DNA from: an uncultured Collinsella sp.
Lineage (GTDB): Bacteria > Actinomycetota > Coriobacteriia > Coriobacteriales > Coriobacteriaceae
Assembly (NCBI GenBank): GCA_902479135.1
Contig: CABSNU010000002.1
Span: forward strand, 1 to 64,000
Direction: 5' to 3'
Length of the DNA stretch: 64,000 nucleotides
Shown here: positions 25,637 to 34,581 of the stretch, piece after piece
Layout: the number at the start of each line of letters is the position of its first letter
Numbering within the stretch: position 1 is the first letter of the stretch
Notes under the pieces: generated by a model
The model's database searches: none
What the model was told of the DNA's origin: nothing
Seen by the model: only the letters and a program-made list of their open reading frames with translations
Made by a program: the position numbers and the translations under genes

Positions 25637-26617
25637 ATGAAGGACATCACCATCAGCCGCAGGAGCCTTCTGGTCTCCGCCGGTCTGCTCGCGCTCGCCC
25701 CGCTCGCCGGATGCGGCGGCAACTCTGGTTCCGGCTCTGCTGCCGCCGGTTCCGACTACACCATCGGCGTTCTGCAACTCACCGAGCACTCCGCACTCGA
25801 TGCCGCCAACGACGGCTTTGTCAAGGCCATCAAGGAGAGCGGCCTTAAGGTCAAGATCGACCAGAAGAACGCCCAGAACGACCAGTCCACGTGTAAGTCC
25901 ATCGCCGACAAGTTCGTGGGCGATGGCGTCGACCTGATCTATGCCATCGCTACGCCCGCCGCGCAGGCTGCCGCCGGCGCCACCGCTGATATCCCCATCG
26001 TGGGCTGTGCCATCACCGACTACGCCGCCTCCGGCCTGGTCCAGGACAACGACAAGCCCGGCACCAACGTCACGGGTGCTTCCGACCTCACCCCGGTCGC
26101 CGAGCAGCTCGAGATGATGCAGAAGGTCCTGCCCGACGTTAAAAAGGTCGGCCTGCTCTACTGCACCGCCGAGTCCAACTCCGACGTCCAGATCAAGGCC
26201 GCCAAGAAGGAGCTCGACAAGCTGGGCCTCGAGTACACTAACTTCACCGTCTCGAGCTCCAACGAGATTCAGTCCGTCGTCGAGTCTGCCGTGGGCAAGG
26301 TCGACGCGCTGTACTCCCCCACTGACAACACCATCGCCGCGGGCGCTTCGCAGGTCGGCCAGATCTGCAAGGAGAATAAGCTCCCCTTCGTGACCGGCGA
26401 GGAGGGCATGTGCATGGCCGGCGGCCTGTTCACCCTCTCCATCAACTATAAGGACCTGGGCTACGCTGCGGGCGAGATGGCCGTTAAGATCCTGAAGGGC
26501 GAGGCCAAGCCCGAGGATATGCCGATCAAGCATCTCTCGAGCAAGGACCTGGTCGTCGTCAAGAACGACGAGATGGCCGAGGCGCTGGGCATCGACCTTT
26601 CCGCTCTGGACGAGTAG
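25637..26617 (+). CDS. ABC transporter substrate-binding lipoprotein (TrpX/DUF-type, ABC_sub_bind family)
   Basis: Surface-anchored solute receptor of a three-gene importer. The 326-aa product has a signal peptide with a twin-Arg-like SRRSLL and a lipobox LAGC near residue 25, a Gly/Ser/Ala linker, then a two-lobed periplasmic-binding fold (YTIGVLQLTEHSALDAANDGF, VDLIYAIATPAAQAA, IPIVGCAITDY, KVGLLYCTAESNSDVQ). This is the ABC_sub_bind family whose known member TrpX serves tryptophan uptake; the substrate here is not shown. GGGGGT lies before the ATG at 25637. Confidence 0.9.
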   Translation: MKDITISRRSLLVSAGLLALAPLAGCGGNSGSGSAAAGSDYTIGVLQLTEHSALDAANDGFVKAIKESGLKVKIDQKNAQNDQSTCKSIADKFVGDGVDLIYAIATPAAQAAAGATADIPIVGCAITDYAASGLVQDNDKPGTNVTGASDLTPVAEQLEMMQKVLPDVKKVGLLYCTAESNSDVQIKAAKKELDKLGLEYTNFTVSSSNEIQSVVESAVGKVDALYSPTDNTIAAGASQVGQICKENKLPFVTGEEGMCMAGGLFTLSINYKDLGYAAGEMAVKILKGEAKPEDMPIKHLSSKDLVVVKNDEMAEALGIDLSALDE

Positions 26618-26687
26618 CGCCATGCGCGGTAACGCGTCTAGGGCCCGCACGCGCGCCACAGCCGCGTTATTCAATATCTGAGTCCTT

Positions 26688-26727
26688 GGGGCGAACGCTA
26701 AAGACCGGCGTTCGCCCTGCTTGTTTC
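26688..26727 (+). terminator. Hairpin between binding-protein and permease genes
   Basis: GGCGAACGC pairs with GCGTTCGCC, followed by CTGCTTGTTTC. It probably limits read-through so that the binding protein is made in excess over the membrane parts, a common arrangement in ABC importers. Confidence 0.6.
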
Positions 26728-26821
26728 GGATGAGACAAAACATCCGTCCGCAGCTCTTTTATGCATTGGTACCGCTATTATGGAAAATCACGTGTCCACC
26801 CTATCCTAGGAGGTATGAAGC

Positions 26822-27745
26822 ATGCTCATTGCATTGCAGGGCGCCGTTTCGCAGGGCGTCCTCTGGGGCATTATGGTGCTTGGCGTGTTTATCACGTTCC
26901 GCCTGCTCGACATCCCCGATATGACCTGCGACGGCAGCTTTGCCCTCGGCGGCTGTGTCTGCGCCGTGCTCATCGTCAACAATAACGTCGACCCCTTGCT
27001 CGCCGTGCTTGCCGGCATGTGTGCCGGTGCCATCGCGGGCGCCGTCACGGGCATCCTGACCACCGTCTTTGAGATCCCCGCGATCCTTGCCGGAATCCTT
27101 ACGCAGATCAGCCTGTGGTCCATCAACCTGCGCATCATGGGCAAGTCCAACACGCCCATCCTCGCCAAGGGCACCATCTTCTCGTCCGTCAGCAACATGA
27201 CCGGCCTGCCGCAGTCCACCGTTGCCATTATCTTGGGCATTGCACTGGCCGTGGCCATCGTCGCCATCCTGTACTGGTTCTTTGGTACCGAGATCGGCTC
27301 CGCACTGCGCGCCACCGGCAACAACGAGTACATGATCCGCGCCCTGGGCGTCAACACCAACACCACCAAAATGATCGCCCTCGTGCTCTCCAACGCCCTC
27401 ATCGGCCTCTCTGGAGCGCTTATCTGCCAAAGCCAAAAGTATGCCGACATTGGCATGGGTACCGGCGCCATCGTTATCGGTCTTGCCGCCATCGTCATCG
27501 GCGAGGTGCTCGGCCGCCTGCTGCCCGGCGGTCTCACGCAGTTCTCCGTCCGTCTGGCCTCCGCTGTCTTTGGCTCCGTGGTCTACTTCCTCATCCGCGC
27601 CATCGTGCTGCAGCTGGGCATGGATGCCAACGACATGAAACTGCTCTCCGCCGTGATCGTCGCCGTGGCCCTGTGCGTGCCCGTGGTTTGGGAGCGCTAC
27701 AAGCTCCGCAGCTCCTACACGAGGGGAGATGAGGCAGATGCTTAA
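26822..27745 (+). CDS. ABC transporter permease
   Basis: Membrane component of the importer. The 307-aa product has about eight hydrophobic segments and the branched-chain-permease-like fold seen in TrpY/ABC_sub_bind systems (LWGIMVLGVFITFRLLDIPDMTCDGSFALGG; RATGNNEYMIRALGVNTNTTKM is the likely coupling region). GGAGGT lies 7 nt before the ATG. Its 3' end overlaps the ATPase start by 8 nt, indicating translational coupling. Confidence 0.9.
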   Translation: MLIALQGAVSQGVLWGIMVLGVFITFRLLDIPDMTCDGSFALGGCVCAVLIVNNNVDPLLAVLAGMCAGAIAGAVTGILTTVFEIPAILAGILTQISLWSINLRIMGKSNTPILAKGTIFSSVSNMTGLPQSTVAIILGIALAVAIVAILYWFFGTEIGSALRATGNNEYMIRALGVNTNTTKMIALVLSNALIGLSGALICQSQKYADIGMGTGAIVIGLAAIVIGEVLGRLLPGGLTQFSVRLASAVFGSVVYFLIRAIVLQLGMDANDMKLLSAVIVAVALCVPVVWERYKLRSSYTRGDEADA

Positions 27746-28532
27746 GCTTTCGCACGTCAAGAAGACCTTTAACAAGGGTACCGTCACCGAGAAGCGCGCG
27801 CTCACCGGCGTCGACCTCACCCTCAACGACGGCGACTTTGTAACCGTGATCGGTGGCAACGGCGCCGGCAAGTCCACGCTGCTCAACATGATCGCCGGCG
27901 TGTACCCGCTCGATTCGGGCGTTATTGAGCTCGACGGCAACGACATCTCGCGCCTGAGCGAGTCGCAGCGCGCCAAGTACCTGGGCCGCGTGTTCCAGGA
28001 CCCCATGCGCGGCACCGCAGCCGACATGCAGATTGCCGAGAATCTGGCCCTCGCCAAGCGTCGCGGCCAGCGCCGCGGTCTTTCGTGGGGCGTCACCAAA
28101 GCCGAGAAGGACGAGTACGTTGAGCTGCTCAAGCGTCTGGACCTTGGTCTGGACACGCGCCTCAACGCCAAGGTCGGCTTGCTCTCGGGCGGCCAGCGCC
28201 AGGCACTCACTCTGCTGATGGCCACGCTCACCAAGCCGCGCCTGCTGCTGCTCGACGAGCACACCGCCGCACTCGACCCCAAGACGGCCTCCAAGGTGCT
28301 CAACCTCACCGAGGAAATCGTCGACGAGAACCACCTGACCACGCTCATGGTCACGCATAACATGAACGACGCCATCCGTCTGGGCAACCGCCTGATCATG
28401 ATGCACGAGGGTCACGTGATCTACGACGTGTCCGGCGACGAGAAGAAGTCGCTCACCGTGGCCGACCTGCTGCAGAAGTTCGAGGAGGTCTCGGGCGGCG
28501 AGCTCGCCAACGACCGCATGCTGCTGAGCTAA
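27738..28532 (+). CDS. ABC transporter ATP-binding protein
   Basis: ATPase driving the importer. The 264-aa product has Walker A GGNGAGKST, Q-loop RVFQDP, signature LSGGQRQ, Walker B LLLLDEH and the H-loop TLMVTHNM. The start at 27738 is preferred to the ATG at 27729, which would abut the GGGGAG ribosome-binding site. A canonical terminator follows after about 60 nt. Confidence 0.93.
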   Translation: MLKLSHVKKTFNKGTVTEKRALTGVDLTLNDGDFVTVIGGNGAGKSTLLNMIAGVYPLDSGVIELDGNDISRLSESQRAKYLGRVFQDPMRGTAADMQIAENLALAKRRGQRRGLSWGVTKAEKDEYVELLKRLDLGLDTRLNAKVGLLSGGQRQALTLLMATLTKPRLLLLDEHTAALDPKTASKVLNLTEEIVDENHLTTLMVTHNMNDAIRLGNRLIMMHEGHVIYDVSGDEKKSLTVADLLQKFEEVSGGELANDRMLLS

Positions 28533-28590
28533 ACCTACCAAAAAAGGGACAGGTTTATTTTGGCAGGTTTTATCTGCGCAAACGTCAAGA

Positions 28591-28626
28591 CCGCCGCAAA
28601 GGGGCAAGCACCTTTGCGGCGGTTTT
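28591..28626 (+). terminator. Intrinsic terminator of the ABC importer operon
   Basis: CCGCCGCAAAGG pairs with CCTTTGCGGCGG, followed by TTTTC. Another hairpin just upstream (about 28535-28575) carries GGGACAGGTTTA in its loop, a sequence shared with other intergenic hairpins of this window. Confidence 0.85.
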
Positions 28627-28691
28627 CGCATATCATGTCGATATTGGCGATATTCAACCAGGCATTCTGGTAAAGGACTAAGGAAGCCGCT

Positions 28692-30719
28692 ATGAAAAGA
28701 TTCCTCCCCCGCGCCGCATTAACCGCCGCGCTCCTCGCCGGCGCGCTCGTCGGCGCTCCCAGCTTCGCTTTCGCGGGCAGTCTACCCGGGGTCATCAACG
28801 GCGACGTAACCGTCATGCACACCAACGATATCCACGGCAGCTACAAGTACAGCTACAACGCAAGCAAGGGCACCGGCACCGTCGGCTTTGACGGACTGGC
28901 GGTCCTCTATAGCGCCCAGAACAGTGCCGCCGATTTTCTGCTCGATGCGGGCGACACCTTCCACGGGCAGTCCTTCGCCACGATGAGCGAGGGCAAGAGC
29001 ATCGCCGAGCTCATGGACACCTTCTATGCAGACGGCTATGACGCGACCACACCCGGCAATCACGACTGGAGCTACGGCGCGGACAAGCTTCGCACCATGA
29101 CCGGCTACAGCACCACCGGCACGCCCTTCGCCATGCTCTGCGCGAACGCGAAGTCTACGAGCGGCGTATGGAGCTCGAGCATCACGAAGACGCTCAACCG
29201 TACTTGGAAGGACGGCGAGGACAGTTCCACGTTTAACTACAAGATTAAGGTCGGCGTCATCGGAGCCATGGATGAGTCGCTAGGTTCCTCGCTGCGCGCG
29301 GACCTGGTCGCGGGCACCAGCTTCTCGAGTGCCGCGAACGCCATCAATACCGAGGCAGAGCAGCTGCGCAAGGAGGGCTGCGATGTTGTTGTGTGTATCG
29401 CGCACACGCTCGACGCCAAGACCTTTGCCACACAACTCGCCGGCGTCGATGCCCTTATCGCAGGCCACGAGCACATCAACCTTAACGAAAAGGTGACGGG
29501 AGCCGACGGCAAGACGATCCACGTTGTCGAGGCAGGCAGCGCCTTTGCCGAGGTGGGGCTGCTTTCCATTCCGTACAGGTACGACACGAATGGCACCGAG
29601 ACGACCAACGATGACACGGTCACGGTCCCTGCAGACGGCAGCGACGAGAGGCTCTACACCGCCAAGAACGTCAACGACCTTTTGGCAGACCCCGACAAGG
29701 GCTCCGACTACCAAAGCCGCCTTGAAGACGTCCGCAACAAGATCAAGCCGCTCGACGAGGCCTTTGAAAACGAATCGAACAAGGTGCTCGGCACATCCGC
29801 CACCAACTATTTCTACGGCGAGGACGCCGCAGGCACGCATGGTTGGGAAATGGTGCGCACCACCGATTTCCGCCCCAGCAAGGAGGGCGACACCACCAAG
29901 GCCCAGACCATCGGCCACGTGATTTGCGGCTCCTATCTTGCCCTGACGGGCGCGGACCTCGCTATCGAAAACGCTGGCGGCATCCGCGGCGGCATCGCGG
30001 CGGGCAACGTGACCGCCGGCAACGTCATCGCCATCTCGCCCTACGGCAACACCGTGGAAACCTGGACCATGACCGGCGCGGACTTCCTCGCAGCACTCGA
30101 GCACTCGCTGCAAATCAGCGACGAGTGCAATCACAGCTACGAGCTTCAGCAAGCCTACGTGGCAGCCGGCCATACCGAGCAGGAGGCGCAAGACAAGTAC
30201 AAGTGGCGCGATGACTCTGGCAGCGTTCTCTCCTTTGGCGGCATCAACGTGACGATTGATTGGACGCAGCCCGAAGGCAAGCGCATTGTGAGTGCCACAC
30301 TCACCAAGGACGGCAGTACGCTCGACCCCGCCAAGACCTATACCGTCGCCACCAACAACTACATCATTACCAACACGACTGACTTCCCCACCTTTGCACA
30401 CGCCACCAAGTACACCGAGTGGGGCACGTGCGAGGCGGCGCTGAGGGCGCTAATTGGGCAGAACGGCTGGGAGAGCAAGATGGCCGGGCTCGCCGGCACC
30501 ATCGGCTTCGGCTCCGCAGCCGTGGACCCCACGCCCACACCGGCCCCGACGCCTAAGCCCTCGCCTAAGACGGACACGACGACCACGAAGGTCATCACCA
30601 AGAAGACGACCGGTAAGCTCGCCGCAACGGGAGACCGCACGCTGGCAGTAGTTGGCGCGTGCCTTATCGGCGGCATCATCGTCATCATGCTCGGTATTAT
30701 CTGGAAGCGTCGACGCTAA
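28692..30719 (+). CDS. Surface-anchored 5'-nucleotidase/UDP-sugar hydrolase family protein
   Basis: Extracellular phosphohydrolase, probably releasing nucleosides from nucleotides. The 675-aa product has a signal peptide ending near AFAG (residue 29), a metallophosphatase domain with HTNDIHG, DAGDTFHG, TPGNHDW and IAGHEH metal motifs (about 40-310), and a C-terminal nucleotide-binding domain with NAGGIRGG and SPYGNTVET (about 370-610). A Thr/Pro/Lys-rich wall-spanning stretch follows, then LAATG at 643-647, a membrane helix and KRRR. LAxTG is the class E sortase signal known from high-GC Gram-positives. A terminator closes the gene. Confidence 0.93.
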   Translation: MKRFLPRAALTAALLAGALVGAPSFAFAGSLPGVINGDVTVMHTNDIHGSYKYSYNASKGTGTVGFDGLAVLYSAQNSAADFLLDAGDTFHGQSFATMSEGKSIAELMDTFYADGYDATTPGNHDWSYGADKLRTMTGYSTTGTPFAMLCANAKSTSGVWSSSITKTLNRTWKDGEDSSTFNYKIKVGVIGAMDESLGSSLRADLVAGTSFSSAANAINTEAEQLRKEGCDVVVCIAHTLDAKTFATQLAGVDALIAGHEHINLNEKVTGADGKTIHVVEAGSAFAEVGLLSIPYRYDTNGTETTNDDTVTVPADGSDERLYTAKNVNDLLADPDKGSDYQSRLEDVRNKIKPLDEAFENESNKVLGTSATNYFYGEDAAGTHGWEMVRTTDFRPSKEGDTTKAQTIGHVICGSYLALTGADLAIENAGGIRGGIAAGNVTAGNVIAISPYGNTVETWTMTGADFLAALEHSLQISDECNHSYELQQAYVAAGHTEQEAQDKYKWRDDSGSVLSFGGINVTIDWTQPEGKRIVSATLTKDGSTLDPAKTYTVATNNYIITNTTDFPTFAHATKYTEWGTCEAALRALIGQNGWESKMAGLAGTIGFGSAAVDPTPTPAPTPKPSPKTDTTTTKVITKKTTGKLAATGDRTLAVVGACLIGGIIVIMLGIIWKRRR

Positions 30720-30770
30720 GCTACACCGCCGGGCCTTACCGCCCCGCCGCGTAAACCTTATATCGAGCAC

Positions 30771-30805
30771 AGAAGCCCGTCCGAATTTGATCGGACGGGC
30801 TTCTT
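30771..30805 (+). terminator. Intrinsic terminator of the 5'-nucleotidase gene
   Basis: AGAAGCCCGTCCGA pairs with TCGGACGGGCTTCT around ATTTGA. The T-run is poor (TTGG), but the 13-bp stem is perfect. Confidence 0.7.
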
Positions 30806-30848
30806 GGTGGGTATCATGGTTGAACGATCATTAGGAGGTTTTCCCTAC

Positions 30849-31616
30849 ATGGAATTGTTTGAGCCGATTCTTCATTTCTTTGAGCAACGGTGGGTCCACA
30901 ACATCATCTGGGCCGTCATCTTGGCGATAGGCACCGCCGTCGCCGCCAAGGTCGTATCCAAGACCCTGAACCATCTGCTTAACCGAGACGATAACCCGCT
31001 TCCGGCATCGAGTATCTTCATCAACATCGCGCGCGCCGTCATCTGGATGATTGGCGGCAGCTTTATCCTCGACAACTGTTTTGGCATTAACGCAAACGCG
31101 CTCGTCGCCGCTCTTGGCGTCGGCGGCATCGCCATCTCGCTCGGCTTTCAGGACACGCTGTCAAACCTTATCGGCGGCATGCAGGTGACGTTTATGGGCA
31201 TCATCAAGCCCGGCGACAATATCGAGGTCGGCGGTGTGTCGGGCGTGGTCCAAGACATCACTTGGCGCCACACAACGATTGAGGATGCCTGTGGACAGAC
31301 CATCATTGTGCCCAATTCCAACATCTCCAAGAACACGCTCGTGCATTTGATGCCCTTTGGGCGCGTGGCCGTGCCCGTTGCCGTAAAGGACACGTCTAAG
31401 TGGGCTTCCCTTGACGTGCTGGCAGACGAGCTCACGAGCGCAACCAAAACGGCCGTCTCGCCCATCTCGGGCTTTGACAAGGAGCCCTACGTACTCTTTA
31501 GCGAAATCGGCGACTTTGGCATCAAAGGAAAGATCATCTTTATCGTCAGCGACGACAGCACTACTTTCACGGCAGCCGACGCCTGCATCCGCGCCATCGC
31601 CCCCATCATCGCCTAA
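30849..31616 (+). CDS. mscS: MscS-family mechanosensitive channel
   Basis: Pressure-release channel opening on hypo-osmotic shock. The 255-aa product has an N-terminal membrane part with three hydrophobic segments, the pore-lining Gly/Ala-rich helix (LVAALGVGGIAISLGFQDTLSNLIGG) and the cytoplasmic beta domain (IKPGDNIEVGGVSGVVQDITWRHTTI...VPNSNI), all diagnostic of MscS. The ATG at 30849 has GGAGGT 9 nt upstream. It is followed by its own terminator. Confidence 0.93.
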   Translation: MELFEPILHFFEQRWVHNIIWAVILAIGTAVAAKVVSKTLNHLLNRDDNPLPASSIFINIARAVIWMIGGSFILDNCFGINANALVAALGVGGIAISLGFQDTLSNLIGGMQVTFMGIIKPGDNIEVGGVSGVVQDITWRHTTIEDACGQTIIVPNSNISKNTLVHLMPFGRVAVPVAVKDTSKWASLDVLADELTSATKTAVSPISGFDKEPYVLFSEIGDFGIKGKIIFIVSDDSTTFTAADACIRAIAPIIA

Positions 31617-31654
31617 ACCACCGCAAAGGGACAGGCATCTTTGTAGTGGTTTTC
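31617..31654 (+). terminator. Intrinsic terminator of mscS
   Basis: ACCACCGCAAAG pairs imperfectly with CTTTGTAGTGGT, followed by TTTTC. Its loop carries GGGACAGGCAT, shared with hairpins at 34491 and elsewhere. Confidence 0.75.
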
Positions 31655-31707
31655 ATTCGTGGTACCATGGTTCATATCGTTGTTTAAACGACTAAGGGAG
31701 CAACATC

Positions 31708-33624
31708 ATGGAAGAGGCCTATCGTCAAGCACGCAAGCGCGGCGAGCAAGGACGTCGACGCGCCATTAGCCAAAGCGAGCATCCATACCTTACAGACCTC
31801 GATAGCTTGGTTGCTCAGCTCCCCTTAGGTCAGCGAGTGAGCGTCGGCCTGCGGGATATTCCGCTCGAAATGGTCGTCGGCACGGTCACCAAAGGCCGTC
31901 AGTCCGCCTTTTCATGCAACTTTATGCCCCTGCTGCCGTTTAACACCGAGTTCGCCCGCAAGTGGTCCAACCTCTACGACATCCAGGTAACCGAGGGCTA
32001 TCGCGACCCCATCATCGTCACCGAGTTCATGCACCGGTTTTACGTCCAAGAGGGCAATAAGCGCGTCAGCGTCCTCAAATTCCTAGACGCTCCAACAGTC
32101 TCGGCCAAGGTCACCCGTCTCTATCCCGGTAAATGGGATTCTGTCGAGAGCCGCCTCTACGGCGAGTTCTGCGCGTTTTGGTACGTCTGCCCCCTATACG
32201 AGATCGAGTTCTCGCGCGAGGGAAGCTACGAGACGCTCGCTAAGATGCTTGGCCAAAACCTGACCGACAAGTGGCCGCAGAAGAAGGTCGACTACCTGCG
32301 CCACACCTTCCTGCTCTTTAAGCGCGCCTACTTACGCGCTGGCGGCGACCACCTAGACATTACGCCTGCCGACGCCATGCTCGTCTACCTCAACGTGTAC
32401 AACCAGGACCGTCTGCTGGACACGCCGACGGACATCGTCGTCAACCGCCTGTGCAAGATCTGGCGAGAGCTGGTCATTGCAGGCAAAAGCGACGAGGAGA
32501 AAGTCGATCTTGTCGAGGCGCCGAGCGTCGATGAGGAAGAGGCTCCCGCCAAGTCCACCTCCGGCGTGCTCAACTTCTTTATGGGCAAGACCGTCTACTC
32601 GGCAGCCAACCCCCTGCGTATCGCCTTCATCCACGAATTCCCCTGCGCCACATCGAGCTGGGACAGCCTGCACGACCAGGGGCGCCAGTATCTTGACGAG
32701 CACTTTGGCGGCGTCGTGCGCACCGAGGCGTTCGAGGACTGTCACGATCCGGATGTGTTCTATGCCGCCGTGGAGACCGCCGTCAAACACGGGGCCAAGG
32801 TAATCTTCTCGACTTCGCACCGTTTGATGGAATACACGCTCAGGGCTGCCGTCGAGTATCCCCAGGTGCGATTCCTCAACTGCTCCATCGGCCTGCCCCA
32901 TCAAAGCGTCCGCTCATACTTTGGAAAGATGTACGAGGCAAAGTTCCTGCTGGGCGCCCTCGCCGCCAGCATGGCAGATAACCACCGCATCGGTTACCAC
33001 GCGTCGGTCTTCGCATCGGGCGCGCTCAGCGAGATCAACGCCTTTGCCATCGGCGCCTCGTTGCTCGACCCGCGTGCGCAGGTAATCCTCACCTGGGGCG
33101 ACGTGCCCGCCGGAGGTCTTGCCGAGGCCATGTGCCGCGAGGGCGTGAGCGTCATGACCGGCGCCGACATGTCCAAGTCGCTGGAAGACCCCACCGCCTA
33201 CGGGCTCCATCGCCTGGTCGACGGCAAAGTCACCGGAATCGCCATGCCCGTGTGGAACTGGGGCCGTTACTACGAGCTTATCGTTCGCAGCCTGCTGCAC
33301 GGCACGTGGGACGAGACCAGCGACGACAACCAAGTGCGCGCCGTCAACTACTGGTACGGCATGAGCTCGGGCGTTATCGACATTCGCTACGCCCCGGGCC
33401 TGCCCTATCAGACGCGCAAGCTCGTGCAACTGCTCCGCAACGGCATCGTCGAGGGTTCCATCAACCCCTTTGGCGGCGAGCTCCACAGCCAAGACGGCGT
33501 AGCGCAGATCGAGGGCTTTCCCCCGCTGCCGAGCACACAGATCGTCGAAATGGATTGGTTGGCTGACAACGTGGTGGGCACCATTCCGCAGCTCGACGAT
33601 GAGCCGAAAGTCCCTGCCCTATGA
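31708..33624 (+). CDS. Fusion of a ParB-like domain with a BMP/PnrA nucleoside-binding domain
   Basis: Cytoplasmic protein of 638 aa with no signal peptide or lipobox. Residues about 38-138 look like a ParB/sulfiredoxin-type domain, with QEGNKRVSVLKFLDAPTVSA (114-133) as its key motif. After a helical region (140-290) with an acidic linker, residues about 304-600 form a BMP-family binding fold (RIAFIHEFPCATSSWDSLHDQ, VIFSTSHRLMEYTL, YFGKMYEAKFLLGALAASMADNHRIGYHASVFA). BMP proteins normally are surface lipoproteins binding purine nucleosides, so an intracellular copy joined to a ParB-like fold suggests a sensor or enzyme. It overlaps the next gene by 4 nt. Function unknown. Confidence 0.85.
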   Translation: MEEAYRQARKRGEQGRRRAISQSEHPYLTDLDSLVAQLPLGQRVSVGLRDIPLEMVVGTVTKGRQSAFSCNFMPLLPFNTEFARKWSNLYDIQVTEGYRDPIIVTEFMHRFYVQEGNKRVSVLKFLDAPTVSAKVTRLYPGKWDSVESRLYGEFCAFWYVCPLYEIEFSREGSYETLAKMLGQNLTDKWPQKKVDYLRHTFLLFKRAYLRAGGDHLDITPADAMLVYLNVYNQDRLLDTPTDIVVNRLCKIWRELVIAGKSDEEKVDLVEAPSVDEEEAPAKSTSGVLNFFMGKTVYSAANPLRIAFIHEFPCATSSWDSLHDQGRQYLDEHFGGVVRTEAFEDCHDPDVFYAAVETAVKHGAKVIFSTSHRLMEYTLRAAVEYPQVRFLNCSIGLPHQSVRSYFGKMYEAKFLLGALAASMADNHRIGYHASVFASGALSEINAFAIGASLLDPRAQVILTWGDVPAGGLAEAMCREGVSVMTGADMSKSLEDPTAYGLHRLVDGKVTGIAMPVWNWGRYYELIVRSLLHGTWDETSDDNQVRAVNYWYGMSSGVIDIRYAPGLPYQTRKLVQLLRNGIVEGSINPFGGELHSQDGVAQIEGFPPLPSTQIVEMDWLADNVVGTIPQLDDEPKVPAL

Positions 33625-34331
33625 AAATCCTTGCCATAGCCGATACCGAAGAACGATGCCTTTGGGAGTGCTTTCGCAAGGAACGCTTTGAGGGAGTCGA
33701 CCTGATTTTGTCCGCCGGCGATCTGGACCCGGACTATCTTGAGTTTTTGGTTACGGTCATCAACAAGCCGCTCATCTACGTGCGCGGCAATCACGATGAT
33801 CGCTACGCACGTCATGCACCGGGCGGATGTATCTGCGTGGAAGACAGCGTGTACACGTACCGAGGGATTCGCATTGCGGGCCTTGGCGGGTCCATGCGTT
33901 ATCGCGACGGCGCCAACATGTACACCGAACGCGAGATGTCCAAGCGCATGCGTAAGCTGTCGCGTAAGGTTAGGATGGTCGGCGGGTGCGACATTCTGCT
34001 TACCCATGCACCCGCCGCCGGTATGGGTGATCTGGACGATCTGCCGCATCAAGGGTTTGAGTGCTTTAACACGGCGCTTGAGTCCTGGGGGGCCGACTAC
34101 ATGGTGCATGGGCATGTACACCAAAGCTACGGTTACGATTTTCAGCGCAAGCGGCAGCATGTGTGTGGAACGACGATCATCAACGCCTGTGGCTATACGC
34201 AGTTTGAGCTCGACCAGACGCGCTACCCCATCCGTGGCTGGCAGGCAGCCTGGCTCAATTCGCAAACCATGCGCCGCGAGCTCAAACGCCACGATGCCAT
34301 CGAGTCATCAACAGCCAGAACGCCCTGGTAA
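33621..34331 (+). CDS. Calcineurin-like metallophosphoesterase
   Basis: The 236-aa product has the class motifs SAGDLD, YVRGNHDD, LLTHAP and VHGHVH of binuclear metallophosphoesterases. The first motif, normally D-x-H, reads ADTEE here (D8, T9, E10), so the usual histidine ligand is replaced by Glu; metal preference or activity may differ. The ATG overlaps the stop of the ParB-BMP gene (ATGA), so the two are translationally coupled and probably act together. The substrate is unknown; a nucleotide or cyclic nucleotide would fit the BMP partner but is a guess. Confidence 0.88.
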   Translation: MKILAIADTEERCLWECFRKERFEGVDLILSAGDLDPDYLEFLVTVINKPLIYVRGNHDDRYARHAPGGCICVEDSVYTYRGIRIAGLGGSMRYRDGANMYTEREMSKRMRKLSRKVRMVGGCDILLTHAPAAGMGDLDDLPHQGFECFNTALESWGADYMVHGHVHQSYGYDFQRKRQHVCGTTIINACGYTQFELDQTRYPIRGWQAAWLNSQTMRRELKRHDAIESSTARTPW

Positions 34332-34354
34332 CCACCTTTAAGGCTTGACGCTAC

Positions 34355-34455
34355 GCCGGCCCCAAGCACCCCATCTCGCCCCTCAAACCGTCGCTCGCGT
34401 ACCAAACGTACGCGTCGCTCCTCTTTCGGGGCGACCTGGGGCACTTGGAACCGGC
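34355..34455. repeat. Structured intergenic repeat, GAAAGAG family (copy C)
   Basis: Read on the minus strand, outer arms GCCGG..CCAAGTGCCCC and GGGGTGCTTGG..CCGGC enclose a second stem (CCCC/GGGG) and an inner hairpin GAGCGACGCGTAC / GTACGCGAGCGAC. Unpaired GAAAGAG and GGTTTGA flank the inner hairpin. Two related copies lie at 46989-47093 and 47101-47191. Confidence 0.75.
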
Positions 34456-34490
34456 TCGCTGCGATGCCATAACATTGACGCCAAAGTGCC

Positions 34491-34531
34491 AAAACCACCA
34501 CAAAGGTGCCTGTCCCCTTTGTGGTGGTTTT
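34491..34531. terminator. Bidirectional terminator between the phosphoesterase gene and rplA
   Basis: AAAACCACCACAAAGG pairs perfectly with CCTTTGTGGTGGTTTT. The loop region reads GGGGACAGGCACC on the minus strand. Confidence 0.8.
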
Positions 34532-34546
34532 GACCCGAGATAGCAA

Positions 34547-34581
34547 GAAACCCGGTCCTGCACAAGGCAGAACCGGGTTTC
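34547..34581 (-). terminator. Terminator after rplA
   Basis: GAAACCCGGT and ACCGGGTTTC pair, with TGC/GCA extending the stem after a small mismatch. It lies 39 nt past the rplA stop; T-runs on both sides are short. Confidence 0.65.
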
